Below, in pieces: positions 25,470 to 36,565 of a stretch of 64,000 nt of DNA. The notes beneath the pieces were generated by a model that did no database searches, was not told where the DNA came from, and saw nothing but the letters and a program-made list of their open reading frames with translations. Source of the stretch: Oikopleura dioica (Eukaryota; Chordata; Appendicularia; Copelata; Oikopleuridae). Position numbers and translations under genes: made by a program. Where the stretch lies: NCBI GenBank assembly GCA_907165135.1, contig OU015569.1, forward strand, positions 4,650,001 through 4,714,000, in the 5' to 3' direction. The stretch's first letter is position 1. The number at the start of each line of letters is the position of its first letter.

Positions 25470-25792
25470 CTTCAGAGACCCCTAATACGGGTATCAATCG
25501 ACTTCTTATTCAATTTCTTATCATAATAAATAAAAACCGCGGTTAACCGCGATGAACCGGCCGGTTAATTCGCGCTAAATCGTGGTTCAGCCGATTTTTT
25601 TATGCTCAAACCCCCCTTCAGCAACTCACAACCTTAACTAAAAACACTTATACAAAAAATGAATAAAAAATTTCTGAAAAACGAACACCATAATAGATAA
25701 ACAAGAAGGGGGAATCTGGTAACAAGTAAATACGGGTGAGGGTGGGGTTGGGGACAGAACTAAGACTGATCACCTTAGTTTTAATCGCCTTT

Positions 25793-28700
25793 ATCAAGCC
25801 CATTTTTAATAAAAAGCCAGGGACGGGGCTGAGACGGCCCTTCGGGCCGTCAAACCCATTTTTAATAAAAAGCCAGGGACGGGGCTGAGACGGCCCTTCG
25901 GGCCGTCAAACCCATTTTTAATAAAAAGCCAGGGACGGGGCTGAGACGGCCCTTCGGGCCGTCAAACCCATTTTTAATAAAAAGCCAGGGACGGGGCTGA
26001 GACGGCCCTTCGGGCCGTCAAACCCATTTTTAATAAAAAGCCAGGGACGGGGCTGAGACGGCCCTTCGGGCCGTCAAACCCATTTTTAATAAAAAGCCAG
26101 GGACGGGGCTGAGACGGCCCTTCGGGCCGTCAAACCCATTTTTAATAAAAAGCCAGGGACGGGGCTGAGACGGCCCTTCGGGCCGTCAAACCCATTTTTA
26201 ATAAAAAGCCAGGGACGGGGCTGAGACGGCCCTTCGGGCCGTCAAACCCATTTTTAATAAAAAGCCAGGGACGGGGCTGAGACGGCCCTTCGGGCCGTCA
26301 AACCCATTTTTAATAAAAAGCCAGGGACGGGGCTGAGACGGCCCTTCGGGCCGTCAAACCCATTTTTAATAAAAAGCCAGGGACGGGGCTGAGACGGCCC
26401 TTCGGGCCGTCAAACCCATTTTTAATAAAAAGCCAGGGACGGGGCTGAGACGGCCCTTCGGGCCGTCAAACCCATTTTTAATAAAAAGCCAGGGACGGGG
26501 CTGAGACGGCCCTTCGGGCCGTCAAACCCATTTTTAATAAAAAGCCAGGGACGGGGCTGAGACGGCCCTTCGGGCCGTCAAACCCATTTTTAATAAAAAG
26601 CCAGGGACGGGGCTGAGACGGCCCTTCGGGCCGTCAAACCCATTTTTAATAAAAAGCCAGGGACGGGGCTGAGACGGCCCTTCGGGCCGTCAAACCCATT
26701 TTTAATAAAAAGCCAGGGACGGGGCTGAGACGGCCCTTCGGGCCGTCAAACCCATTTTTAATAAAAAGCCAGGGACGGGGCTGAGACGGCCCTTCGGGCC
26801 GTCAAACCCATTTTTAATAAAAAGCCAGGGACGGGGCTGAGACGGCCCTTCGGGCCGTCAAACCCATTTTTAATAAAAAGCCAGGGACGGGGCTGAGACG
26901 GCCCTTCGGGCCGTCAAACCCATTTTTAATAAAAAGCCAGGGACGGGGCTGAGACGGCCCTTCGGGCCGTCAAACCCATTTTTAATAAAAAGCCAGGGAC
27001 GGGGCTGAGACGGCCCTTCGGGCCGTCAAACCCATTTTTAATAAAAAGCCAGGGACGGGGCTGAGACGGCCCTTCGGGCCGTCAAACCCATTTTTAATAA
27101 AAAGCCAGGGACGGGGCTGAGACGGCCCTTCGGGCCGTCAAACCCATTTTTAATAAAAAGCCAGGGACGGGGCTGAGACGGCCCTTCGGGCCGTCAAACC
27201 CATTTTTAATAAAAAGCCAGGGACGGGGCTGAGACGGCCCTTCGGGCCGTCAAACCCATTTTTAATAAAAAGCCAGGGACGGGGCTGAGACGGCCCTTCG
27301 GGCCGTCAAACCCATTTTTAATAAAAGCCAGGGACGGGGCTGAGACGGCCCTTCGGGCCGTCAAACCCATTTTTAATAAAAAGCCAGGGACGGGGCTGAG
27401 ACGGCCCTTCGGGCCGTCAAACCCATTTTTAATAAAAAGCCAGGGACGGGGCTGAGACGGCCCTTCGGGCCGTCAAACCCATTTTTAATAAAAAGCCAGG
27501 GACGGGGCTGAGACGGCCCTTCGGGCCGTCAAACCCATTTTTAATAAAAAGCCAGGGACGGGGCTGAGACGGCCCTTCGGGCCGTCAAACCCATTTTTAA
27601 TAAAAAGCCAGGGACGGGGCTGAGACGGCCCTTCGGGCCGTCAAACCCATTTTTAATAAAAAGCCAGGGACGGGGCTGAGACGGCCCTTCGGGCCGTCAA
27701 ACCCATTTTTAATAAAAAGCCAGGGACGGGGCTGAGACGGCCCTTCGGGCCGTCAAACCCATTTTTAATAAAAAGCCAGGACGGCTGAGACGGCCCTTCG
27801 GGCCGTCAAACCCATTTTTAATAAAAAGCCAGGGACGGGGCTGAGACGGCCCTTCGGGCCGTCAAACCCATTTTTAATAAAAAGCCAGGGACGGGGCTGA
27901 GACGGCCCTTCGGGCCGTCAAACCCATTTTTAATAAAAAGCCAGGGACGGGGCTGAGACGGCCCTTCGGGCCGTCAAACCCATTTTTAATAAAAAGCCAG
28001 GGACGGGGCTGAGACGGCCCTTCGGGCCGTCAAACCCATTTTTAATAAAAAGCCAGGGACGGCTGAGACGGCCCTTCGGGCCGTCAAACCCATTTTTAAT
28101 AAAAAGCCAGGGACGGGGCTGAGACGGCCCTTCGGGCCGTCAAACCCATTTTTAATAAAAAGCCAGGGACGGGGCTGAGACGGCCCTTCGGGCCGTCAAA
28201 CCCATTTTTAATAAAAAGCCAGGGACGGGGCTGAGACGGCCCTTCGGGCCGTCAAACCCATTTTTAATAAAAAGCCAGGGACGGGGCTGAGACGGCCCTT
28301 CGGGCCGTCAAACCCATTTTTAATAAAAAGCCAGGGACGGGGCTGAGACGGCCCTTCGGGCCGTCAAACCCATTTTTAATAAAAAGCCAGGGACGGGGCT
28401 GAGACGGCCCTTCGGGCCGTCAAACCCATTTTTAATAAAAGCCAGGGACGGGGCTGAGACGGCCCTTCGGGCCGTCAAACCCATTTTTAATAAAAAGCCA
28501 GGGACGGGGCTGAGACGGCCCTTCGGGCCGTCAAACCCATTTTTAATAAAAAGCCAGGGACGGGGCTGAGACGGCCCTTCGGGCCGTCAAACCCATTTTT
28601 AATAAAAAGCCAGGGACGGGGCTGAGACGGCCCTTCGGGCCGTCAAACCCATTTTTAATAAAAAGCCAGGGACGGGGCTGAGACGGCCCTTCGGGCCGTC

Positions 28701-29225
28701 AAACCCATTTTTAATAAAAAGCCAGGGACGGGGCTGAGACGGCCCTTCGGGCCGTCAAGCCCATTTTTAATAAAAAGCCAGGGACGGGGCTGAGACGGCC
28801 CTTCGGGCCGTCAAACCCATTTTTAATAAAAAGCCAGGGACGGGCTGAGACGGCCCTTCGGACCGTCAAACCCATTTTTAATAAAAAGCCAGGGACGGGG
28901 CTGAGACGGCCCTTCGGGCCGTCAAGCCCATTTTTAATAAAAGCCAGGGACGGGGCTGAGACGGCCCTTCGGGCCGTCAAGCCCATTTTTAATAAAAGCC
29001 AGGGACGGGGCTGAGACGGCCCTTCGGGCCGTCAAGCCCATTTTTAATAAAAAGCCAGGGACGGGGCTGAGACGGCCCTTCGGGCCGTCAAGCCCATTTT
29101 TAATAAAAAGCCAGGGACGGGGCTGAGACGGCCCTTTGGGCCGTCAAGCCCATTTTTAATAAAAAGCCAGGGACGGGGCTGAGACGGCCCTTCGGGCCGT
29201 CAAGCCCATTTTTAATAAAAAGCCA
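25793..29225. repeat. 56-bp satellite array, about 61 copies
   Basis: The period is 56 bp, measured from successive AGCCAG starts (25815, 25871 and so on). Each unit carries the 17-bp stem-loop ACGGCCCTTCGGGCCGT with 7-bp stems, an AGCCAGGGACGGGG block and a TTTTTAATAAAA block. Copies in the centre are nearly identical. Units at the right edge, and the partial unit at the left edge, have CAAGCCC where central units have CAAACCC. A few units are 1-4 nt short (for example near 27325, 27780 and 28066). Frames that run through the array are repeat artefacts. Confidence 0.97.
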
Positions 29226-29510
29226 AAGGGCTAAACCGCGATTTTAACCGCCCGGTTCAGTGCGGTTGACCGCGGTTCATATTTTGTTCGACTCGAAATT
29301 TCATAGGAAGTCGATTGATACCCATATTAGGGGTATTCTAAGGTCATAAGGGGCTGAACCGCGATTTACCGCGAGTTTAACCGGCCGGTTCAAAAAATTC
29401 GACCGGTGGAAAATTTTCTATTTGGCCAAGGATCATCCTCCAATTTAAATTTTGAAGATACCTCAAGCCAAAAAAAAGTTATAAAAATGCTGACCTAAAA
29501 AAAAGCTGGT
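29226..29510. repeat. Right inverted arm of the fold-back element
   Basis: Reverse complement of 25183-25469, including the AACCGGCCGGTT palindrome at 29379-29390 and the CCCATATTAGGGG block. Similarity to the left arm continues to about 29595, on the far side of the site where the left arm carries the nested MITE. Confidence 0.85.
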
Positions 29511-29610
29511 CATTGATGCCCCACACCGGTAAAATGGCTTGATGATCATTTTCTTAGTCCGAATTAATTGCTAGTCAGACTTTTGCTTTTTTCAATGCAA
29601 GTAGAAGTTC

Positions 29611-30990
29611 TGAAATCTTCTATTCGCCCACCCTTACTTTCCTAAACGCTGTTTCTAGGACTTACACTGAAATAAAATGATAATCGTTCAAAATTTCGAA
29701 GTTTCTCTAAGTCGGTTTATTTCGGATTAGTTTGAACGTTCACGATTGGCTTAATTAATTTCGCCCTGTGCAAAAATATCCCCTTCTAGAGAGTTTACCG
29801 ATGTCTGCTCGAGTTCTTCCTCTCCCTGACCATTTTCCCACTTCTCTGATCGAATGTTTTTACGCAATTTTTGACCTAGATAATAAAAAATATTCCAATT
29901 GTCTAGTGAGTAGTCGTAAAATTCAGGCCTACTTCAGTATGAAGTTTTGTTTGGCGCATTCTGACTAGATGACTCATCAAATTAAGAAAGGGCTCATTGT
30001 TCTTGCGCGGATGATTGTTTCCGCTACTCCAATTTATATTTAATATAATTCCTGTCATTTCTTACGTACCTTTATTAAAAAACCAAAAATCTCTCTCCTC
30101 TTGGAAATTAAAGATGAACTTCGAGTTGTCATCGTCGGTCATGGGGGATGATATTTACTTGTTTGATTAAACTTGGGGAATTAAACCAGGTCCACAATGG
30201 GGACCTTTTTCGAAGCTATCATGCGTTCATTGTTAGCTTAGGCTAGTTTGAAATATCTAAGCGAGTATTTTTCCATTTTTTTGAAATGGAAAAGCCGTTT
30301 GAAAACAACTTTTATACGAAAAAATCGGCAAAAATGGACCTCTTACCTGTATCTCGAGCAAGAGTGATTCTGAGCGGGATCCTTGCTCTAAAGCTCGTCT
30401 TGAATGCTTGCTATCAGTCAATTTCGTTGATAAGGATTAATTTCTCACAGTCGTGGCAGCAGCAAAGAATGGAATATTACCAGAGAGGGGCGAAATTTCA
30501 AGTGTGTTTTTGAGCTGCATTCAGCTGTGAATCTTGAACTTGGAGATTGGGCCCTTTCTTTTGATCTCAAAGCCAATTGCTCCCGCGGTGTATTTGATCA
30601 TTTTAAAACGAAACTGATGATTTTACTTTTGCATTGAAGGTCAATAAATAAAGACGTTCAGAAATAACCTTTCCCTGATCATGGCAATATTCGCTTACTG
30701 TATCCAACAGTAAGCTGTTTCCTAATTGAAGAAGGTATTCTTGATCAAGAATTATCATTTTATCCAATATATAAGCCAGTTTTAAGCTCTATGCCGTCAA
30801 TGAATGTAGATAAAACTTCCGATACCGAAATTCTAGTGCCAGGTCGCACATTCTGACCTTGACTAGCCGTGGAACTCGCCCTGCGGGAAGGCAATGGCTC
30901 CTTCTTTTTAGCGCGGCAAAATACTTCCAGCCTTGGCTTAATTCTGTAAGAGAAGAATTTCAACACGTGTGATGGAAACAGGATAGAAGT
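29611..30990. other. Intergenic sequence
   Basis: Nothing I can support as coding. Short frames at 29768-29968 and 30286-30513 have no domain, splice partner or codon pattern that convinces me. Confidence 0.45.
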
Positions 30991-30996
30991 GGGAGA

Positions 30997-31225
30997 ATGA
31001 GCAGGTCACCTAGGCGCAAACTGATAGTGTGCATCGCGTACTTCTACGCTGGAGTGGCAGGCACCGTCTACGCCTTGCGCATAAGGAAAGGTCACTGACT
31101 CTTTGATTAGCACTTGATTGCGCGATTATCAAACGTGTAGCTTTCGAGCAATGTCAGAACCCAGGAAAGACGTGATGGCCGCGGAGTTCTCGGACAAGGT
31201 AGAGTTCATCAAGCTATCAAATTAG
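30997..31225 (+). CDS. Possible small single-pass membrane protein
   Basis: An ATG at 30997 opens SRSPRRKLIVCIAYFYAGVA, a basic start followed by a hydrophobic helix. If an intron 31091-31148 (donor GTCACT, atypical; acceptor CGAG) is removed, the frame continues through SEPRKDVMAAEFSDK to a stop at 31225. That would give about 57 residues, similar in style to small mitochondrial inner-membrane proteins. Alternatively the second exon (31149-31198) belongs, in another frame, to the next gene. No family recognised. Confidence 0.35.
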
Positions 31226-31287
31226 TGCGAAAAAGACACTGCTAAAATGCCGTAGCTCTAATTGAATCTCATTGAACTCAATTCAAG

Positions 31288-32754
31288 GCGACTCACGACC
31301 CTCTGTCATCAAAGCTATCGGCCTTGCCCAGGAGGCGGATGAAGCAGAAGAAGATGTTGACCCATCGGGTCAGAAGAATATGATTCTAGCGATCTCGGTC
31401 ATCATTGCATTCGTCTTTGCCGTAGCTGGCATATTCATCGGCGTTTATTTCAGAATCGAGCGCTTTTTGAAATGCATCGACAGGTAAATTTCAAAAACGA
31501 TAAAAGAGCGGCTAAATACTGTATCTCAAGAATCGGGGGAACCTCAGAACTAGAAAGGCCGCTCTTAGACGACGACACTAAGTCTATCATTGGCGATGAT
31601 GCGATGAGTACACTGAAGACTCAGAATGAGACTGGCTTCGTTCACTCATGCCCCGCAGAGTCGTATCCAATGAAGAAACAAATCTATGAAAAGGTAAAAT
31701 TTTCAAGATTAATTCGCACAAAAACATTTTCAGGCAAATCGCACGCCTCATGTTGCCCGACGTTCAATCGGACCAGATCTTCCTCAAGCAGATCCGCTTA
31801 TGATAGGTACAGTTTTATTTCGCTACTGTTATCTAATAATTCTTATAGCAACACCAATGACACGGAGAAAGCGAGAAGGATCCATCGCTGGAGACACGAT
31901 GTCGCTCGCTTCGTTCAAGTCCGAATCAGGCCGGTCTATCCGGTCTATGTTCTCAGCCCGATCTATTGGAGCGAAATCATTTGGCTCAATGTTTTCAGCC
32001 ACCTCAAAGGACTCGAAATCCTCTTCAGCTCTCAGAAACAAGATTAAGTACGACGTTGAGTTTTACCTTCAATTTTACTGACAATTTTTAAAGCATGTAT
32101 CGAAAAATGCGCCAGGATAGGAAAAAATTCAAAGACGATGATACTGGTTCCGTTATTTCCGAGGCCAGATCACAAAGATCCATGGTCATCGACGGAAGTT
32201 CCGTAAGACAAATAGCTTACATATGAGACTATTTTTCATCTCAATATTTTAGCGATCAGTTTCTGGCTCAAGCAGACATCGCGGAAAACGAGGAAGCAAG
32301 ACCGAAGAACATTCAGGAGCTTCAGCTGGTTCTAACTTTGGCAATCGACCACAGGCAAGTTTTTAATCGAGCTAGCAAGTTCCTTAAAATTGATGACCCC
32401 CGACTGTGGGAAGCCACCCTGCCCTTCGTAATAAAATGAGCGATGAGTTACCTGTCTGGGAACGTTAAGCAACTGCTTCACGGATAAATTATATAATGAT
32501 TTCAGGAGGATGACGTGATGTCGATGAGATCCGCTCGATCGACGGCTTCACGAGCGTCCAAGGTGTCGCGTCGTTCCACAACATCCGTGACGTCGAAGAA
32601 ATCTACGATGTCACTGAAATCGCTGCGGTCAAAGAAGACGAAAGAGGAACCCGCGCAAACCGAGTTCTTGAACTTCGGGAGTTACGTCCAGCAAGAATAC
32701 AATGACGATCATCAAGATGAGCCGGCTGCTGGCAACTCGGATATGCTCTTCTAA
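31288..32754 (+). CDS. Single-pass membrane protein with Ser/Arg-rich tail
   Basis: Unrecognised family. The exons I can join are 31288-31483, 31531-31693, 31734-31806, 31849-32047, 32094-32202, 32253-32354 and 32506-32754. The introns are 40-50 nt except the last (151 nt), whose donor is GC. One strong transmembrane segment (ILAISVIIAFVFAVAGIFIG) is preceded by an acidic stretch. The long cytoplasmic part has repeated Ser/Lys/Arg-rich motifs (SIRSMFSARSIGAKSFGSMF; SKVSRRSTTSVTSKKSTMSL) that look like phosphorylation or cytoskeleton-binding sequence. The 5' end is unclear: the in-frame upstream exon is probably 31149-31198, with no obvious in-frame ATG before the membrane segment. Confidence 0.65.
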
Positions 32755-33157
32755 GCTGACCCTTATCCAATCCTGTAATTGTATATTTCAACGATGAGAA
32801 TACTTTACAGCTACAAATCTTTTGGTTCATTTTCGAGCACTAGCGACTGACAGATATTCTAATTCATATTTTTGTTCCATGTCCAATTTATATACTGCAT
32901 CTACCAATATTGCCATCGAAATAAACTGCATGATATAATACTGACACGACATGTTGCGATTAATTCCAAGATCGACATTGCATTTAATCCATTCTTTGTG
33001 TCCATGTCCGTGCATTTACGCATTCGCAAGCAAGAGGAATCACGCAGAAAATTGTGCCGAAAAGGATTCAATGAAAAATGCATATGGGTAGGGTGAATAA
33101 GTTCACCGAAGCCTAATACTTTCCGTTGGCATTCGTCTTACCCTCGCATTAAGAGAA

Positions 33158-35263
33158 ATGGGCTACAACTTTGAGATGGGACCCAACGGCCTCGCAATGG
33201 TTTTTAATAAAGAAAATCATCTCATAAGAAGACTTCTGTGGCTAGTTGTTGTTGTTTTTGGCTTGTTTTATTCCGCCCAGAATGTTTACAAAAATAGCAT
33301 ACGGTAACAATGCCGTACTTTTATTCATTATCGTGTTTTTTTAAAGATATCTGTCTTATGCAAGCAGTAGGAAGCCAGTCGCTTCATCGGGAGTAATTCA
33401 TAATACCGATGAACACACGGAGGACTCTTTCGGTCTCGGATTTCCGAAAGTTGTTGTTTGGAAAGGCTGATTTTGATTATAGCCATTCCTATTCAGCTAG
33501 ATCTTTTAACTTCAAAATCTTTCTGAGTTTAAATTCAATGCATTCGATGACAAAGCTGCGAGATTACCACAAAAAGCAAGTAGAAATTGGAAAGACATCA
33601 GCAACGATTGAAGGTGTTCTATTTTCAATTGCTTTAGAAAAAACTTCTAGCCTTTTTGCATTCCATGGCACTTTACTATGTTGGAGATTCCACTGGTGAG
33701 GTGGAGACCAAATTGAATATCAACTACTCTGATTTTGAAAGGGTTACGAATATGATTTCGCACAAATATTTCGAAAATAAACCCGGCAAAGATGAAATAG
33801 ACATAGCGGACCTCTACCGTGAGACCTATCCAACGTTGCAGATAACAATTTGTCAGGTATTCCCATGCATCAAATACCTGAATCATCTTCTAGGTCGGAG
33901 AGACTGACTGCCAGAAATCGTGGAGAATTGAGAAGACTCACTATGGGTCTCGGTTAATGCTGGTTATCAGACAACCTGAATGTGAAAGGCATTAACCCTG
34001 GTCAAGAATGTGCCAAGTTCTCAAAATAGCAGACATGCCCGAGCATCAACGAACGAAGGCTGTTCAAGGACGGCTGAAATTCATCACGACAACGATCAAA
34101 TACAACGTTTCCGACTGGGCATTTGGATGGCAGCAGCATATAGGAAAGATCGAGAACGTAGACACGGTGTGAAAACCACTATGAAATCGATCATCGTTAA
34201 GATGGACTGACGCTGTATGTTGCTGAAGATACAGACGAAGTGATTAATGAAGCATCGGGCATGAAACTGAACTTAGTATTGGGTTTCGAAGTTCAAATAA
34301 TTATGCGCAGCGAACTTCTTTGAACCCTTCTACAGAAAGTATCGGTTACATAGGTTATCAAGATAAATGGTATTTTAAGCTGAAAAGATAATTAAGACTA
34401 TAAAAGATTCCATACACGTCTACTTGGACGACCATACTCAGATTGCGTCCCCTCGGAGAACACAATGGATTTCTTCAATAAATACAGAAGGTGAAGCTGT
34501 CCTCTCCAAGAAAATCATATTTTCAGAGACCACTGTCTTTTCGAATGCATGGCCAAAGAGATCATTAAAAACTGCGAATGCATACCAGGAAAAGTGATCA
34601 GTTTTGAATCTTGGCTACACAAACAAAATTAACGACTCTCCAAAGCTCTTTTCACGGTGAAGGAGATAAACGTCTCGACGTGTACTTTGAAGCAAGGTAA
34701 ATTTTCCGAATGACAGATCGTTATAGAATTGCATTCAGCCACAGTCTGCGCAACTCCTCAGTACTTCCAATTCAATTACAATAAGTGCAACTGCTTGCCA
34801 TCGTGCAACAAGAAAGATTTTACTATAAACTCGGTCCACTATGGAAAGTGGCGGGAATCAATGAGGAGATCGCATCTCATTTCTGGCTCCGCCTCCTTCA
34901 CACTTTACGCATCTGAGCAGGAAAGGAAGAGTGAACTGCGAATTTTACGATGATGCAAAGACTCGACCTTTTAATAGGATGAAATCGTGTATCAAGAAGA
35001 GCCGGATTATCCTTTCCACTCTTTTATTAGCGATATTGGTGGTGCTACAGGGGTGATTCTTGGAATGTCGCTAGTTACAGTAATTAGTTGAGTCAATACT
35101 GATTGTATTTATCTTGACATGTTCCGATTAAGGCAGCCTGGAGTACTTTGTCGCGCGAGCATGGCGCTTTATCGCTAGTCTCTACATCTCAAAGGGAGAA
35201 ACAAAGAAAAATAGAAGAATCAAAAGCTCGCACTCACAAACGGAAGTTTTCGCCACTCTGTGA
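33158..35263 (+). CDS. DEG/ENaC (ASIC-like) sodium channel, possibly decayed
   Basis: These are trimeric amiloride-sensitive cation channels with two membrane helices and a Cys-rich loop. The N-terminus HLIRRLLWLVVVVFGLFYS followed by GFPKVVVW matches TM1 and the FPAVT block. The loop pieces GRPYSDCVPSENTMDFFNKY, CLFECMAKEIIKNCECIPG and KCNCLPSCNKKDFTINS keep the family cysteine spacing. The end has the pore GVILGMSLVTVIS (G-x-S filter) and SLEYFVARAW. Some introns splice cleanly: 33306-33343, 33650-33695 and near 34490-34530. Between about 33470 and 34440 the frame changes several times without usable splice sites (for example near 33470, 33950-34020 and 34210). It is either a pseudogene, a gene with base-call indels, or one whose exons I failed to resolve. 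Confidence 0.65.
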
Positions 35264-35497
35264 TCTTTTAATAATAAAAAATGGCGCGTTTATTTTAAAA
35301 ATTCATGCCCTGAATAGAATAGTGTTTAAATTATTAAGTCTTTGTGCTTATGAATTTAATTTACCAAATTCGACTGATCTACGTATTTTGCTCTCTTGCC
35401 TGCTACCGTGGGCGAGAGATATCACGACGGAGTCTGAGGGCCCGGGCCGGGGTTTTGAATATTTCGCGCACATTCAAGTATTTTCCCATGGCTGATG

Positions 35498-35680
35498 GAG
35501 GACTTTTATCTGGTGGAAGACCCCATTGATGGAAGAAAGGTCTAACCTAGGCTATTTAAGATAAATTAATCTTTAACTAATAAATAGATAATAATTTTGA
35601 AAAATCTTGATCATGTGACTCTTGGAGGACCCCTGGAGGACCTTTTCTGGTGGAAGACCGGCCTTCATGGAAGACCCTTA
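35498..35680. repeat. Two-copy GGAGGAC/TGGTGGAAGACC repeat
   Basis: A block GGAGGACTTTTATCTGG-TGGAAGACC-CAT-GGAAGA at about 35497-35538 recurs, diverged, at about 35625-35675. It abuts the left edge of the second satellite array and may be part of the same element. Confidence 0.6.
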
Positions 35681-35683
35681 AAA

Positions 35684-36506
35684 TTCAGCCCCGTTTCATG
35701 ATTTTTAAATTTAAGGGGCTTGACGGCCCTTCGGGCCGTTTCAGCCCCGTTCCATGATTTTTAAATTTAAGGGGCTTGACGGCCCTTCGGGCCGTTTCAG
35801 CCCCGTTCCATGATTTTTAAATTTAAGGGGCTTGACGGCCCTTCGGGCCGTTTCAGCCCCGTTCCATGATTTTTAAATTTAAGGGGCTTGACGGCCCTTC
35901 GGGCCGTTTCAGCCCCGTTCCATGATTTTTAAATTTAAGGGGCTTGACGGCCCTTCGGGCCGTTTCAGCCCCGTTCCATGATTTTTAAATTTAAGGGGCT
36001 TGACGGCCCTTCGGGCCGTTTCAGCCCCGTTCCATGATTTTTAAATTTAAGGGGCTTGACGGCCCTTCGGGCCGTTTCAGCCCCGTTCCATGATTTTTAA
36101 ATTTAAGGGGCTTGACGGCCCTTCGGGCCGTTTCAGCCCCGTTCCATGATTTTTAAATTTAAGGGGCTTGACGGCCCTTCGGGCCGTTTCAGCCCCGTTC
36201 CATGATTTTTAAATTTAAGGGGCTTGACGGCCCTTCGGGCCGTTTCAGCCCCGTTCCATGATTTTTAAATTTAAGGGCTTGACGGCCCTTCGGGCCGTTT
36301 CAGCCCCGTTCCATGATTTTAAATTTAAGGGGCTTGACGGCCCTTCGGGCCGTTTCAGCCCCGTTCCATGATTTTTAAATTTAAGGGGCTTGACGGCCCT
36401 TCGGGCCGTTTCAGCCCCGTTCCATGATTTTTAAATTTAAGGGGCTTGACGGCCCTTCGGGCCGTTTCAGCCCCGTTCCATGATTTTTAAATTTAAGGGG
36501 CTTGAC
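35684..36506. repeat. Second 56-bp satellite array, about 15 copies
   Basis: The period is again 56 bp (TGACGG at 35721, then 35777). Units carry ACGGCCCTTCGGGCCGT, TTCAGCCCCGTTCCATGA and TTTTTAAATTTAAGGGGC. Read against the reverse complement of the first array, the units align over their length with roughly three-quarters identity (shared TTGACGGCCC, GGGCCGT, TCAGCCCCGT, TTTTTA), so the arrays are homologous but inverted. The right flank (36507-36565) matches, in reverse complement, the left flank of the first array (about 25733-25790; shared GGGGTTGGGGAC and TGATCACCT). Confidence 0.95.
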
Positions 36507-36565
36507 AATGGCTGGGAACTCTGAGGTGATCAATCTCAGTCCCCAACCCCGCCCACACCCATCGT

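Larger units (their letters stand above)
24780..29610. mobile_element. Fold-back element enclosing a satellite array
   Basis: Sequence left of the 56-bp array (24.8-25.47 kb) reappears as the reverse complement to its right (29.23-29.6 kb). The inner 285 bp match nearly base for base. Similarity continues outward to about 24795 and 29595 (GCAAAAGTC-GACTAG and its complement), with a 301-bp nested insertion breaking the left arm. There is no transposase gene. Long inverted arms around internal tandem repeats resemble fold-back (FB/Galileo-like) elements, though the superfamily is not established. Outer ends and target duplication are not precisely seen. Confidence 0.75.

Noticed and set aside
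25815-25870. Stem-loop ACGGCCCTTCGGGCCGT considered as a transcription terminator or structured RNA
   Set aside because: It occurs in every satellite unit with no adjoining gene. A DNA-level role is as likely, and there is no transcription evidence.
28711-28986. 91-codon minus-strand frame of a repeating GLTARRAVSAPS-like peptide
   Set aside because: It is a read-through of the 56-bp satellite, where deletions bring units into frame. There is no start context or splice signal.
25793-29225. Array considered as a CRISPR
   Set aside because: The 56-bp units are contiguous with no unique spacers, in a eukaryotic intron-rich context.
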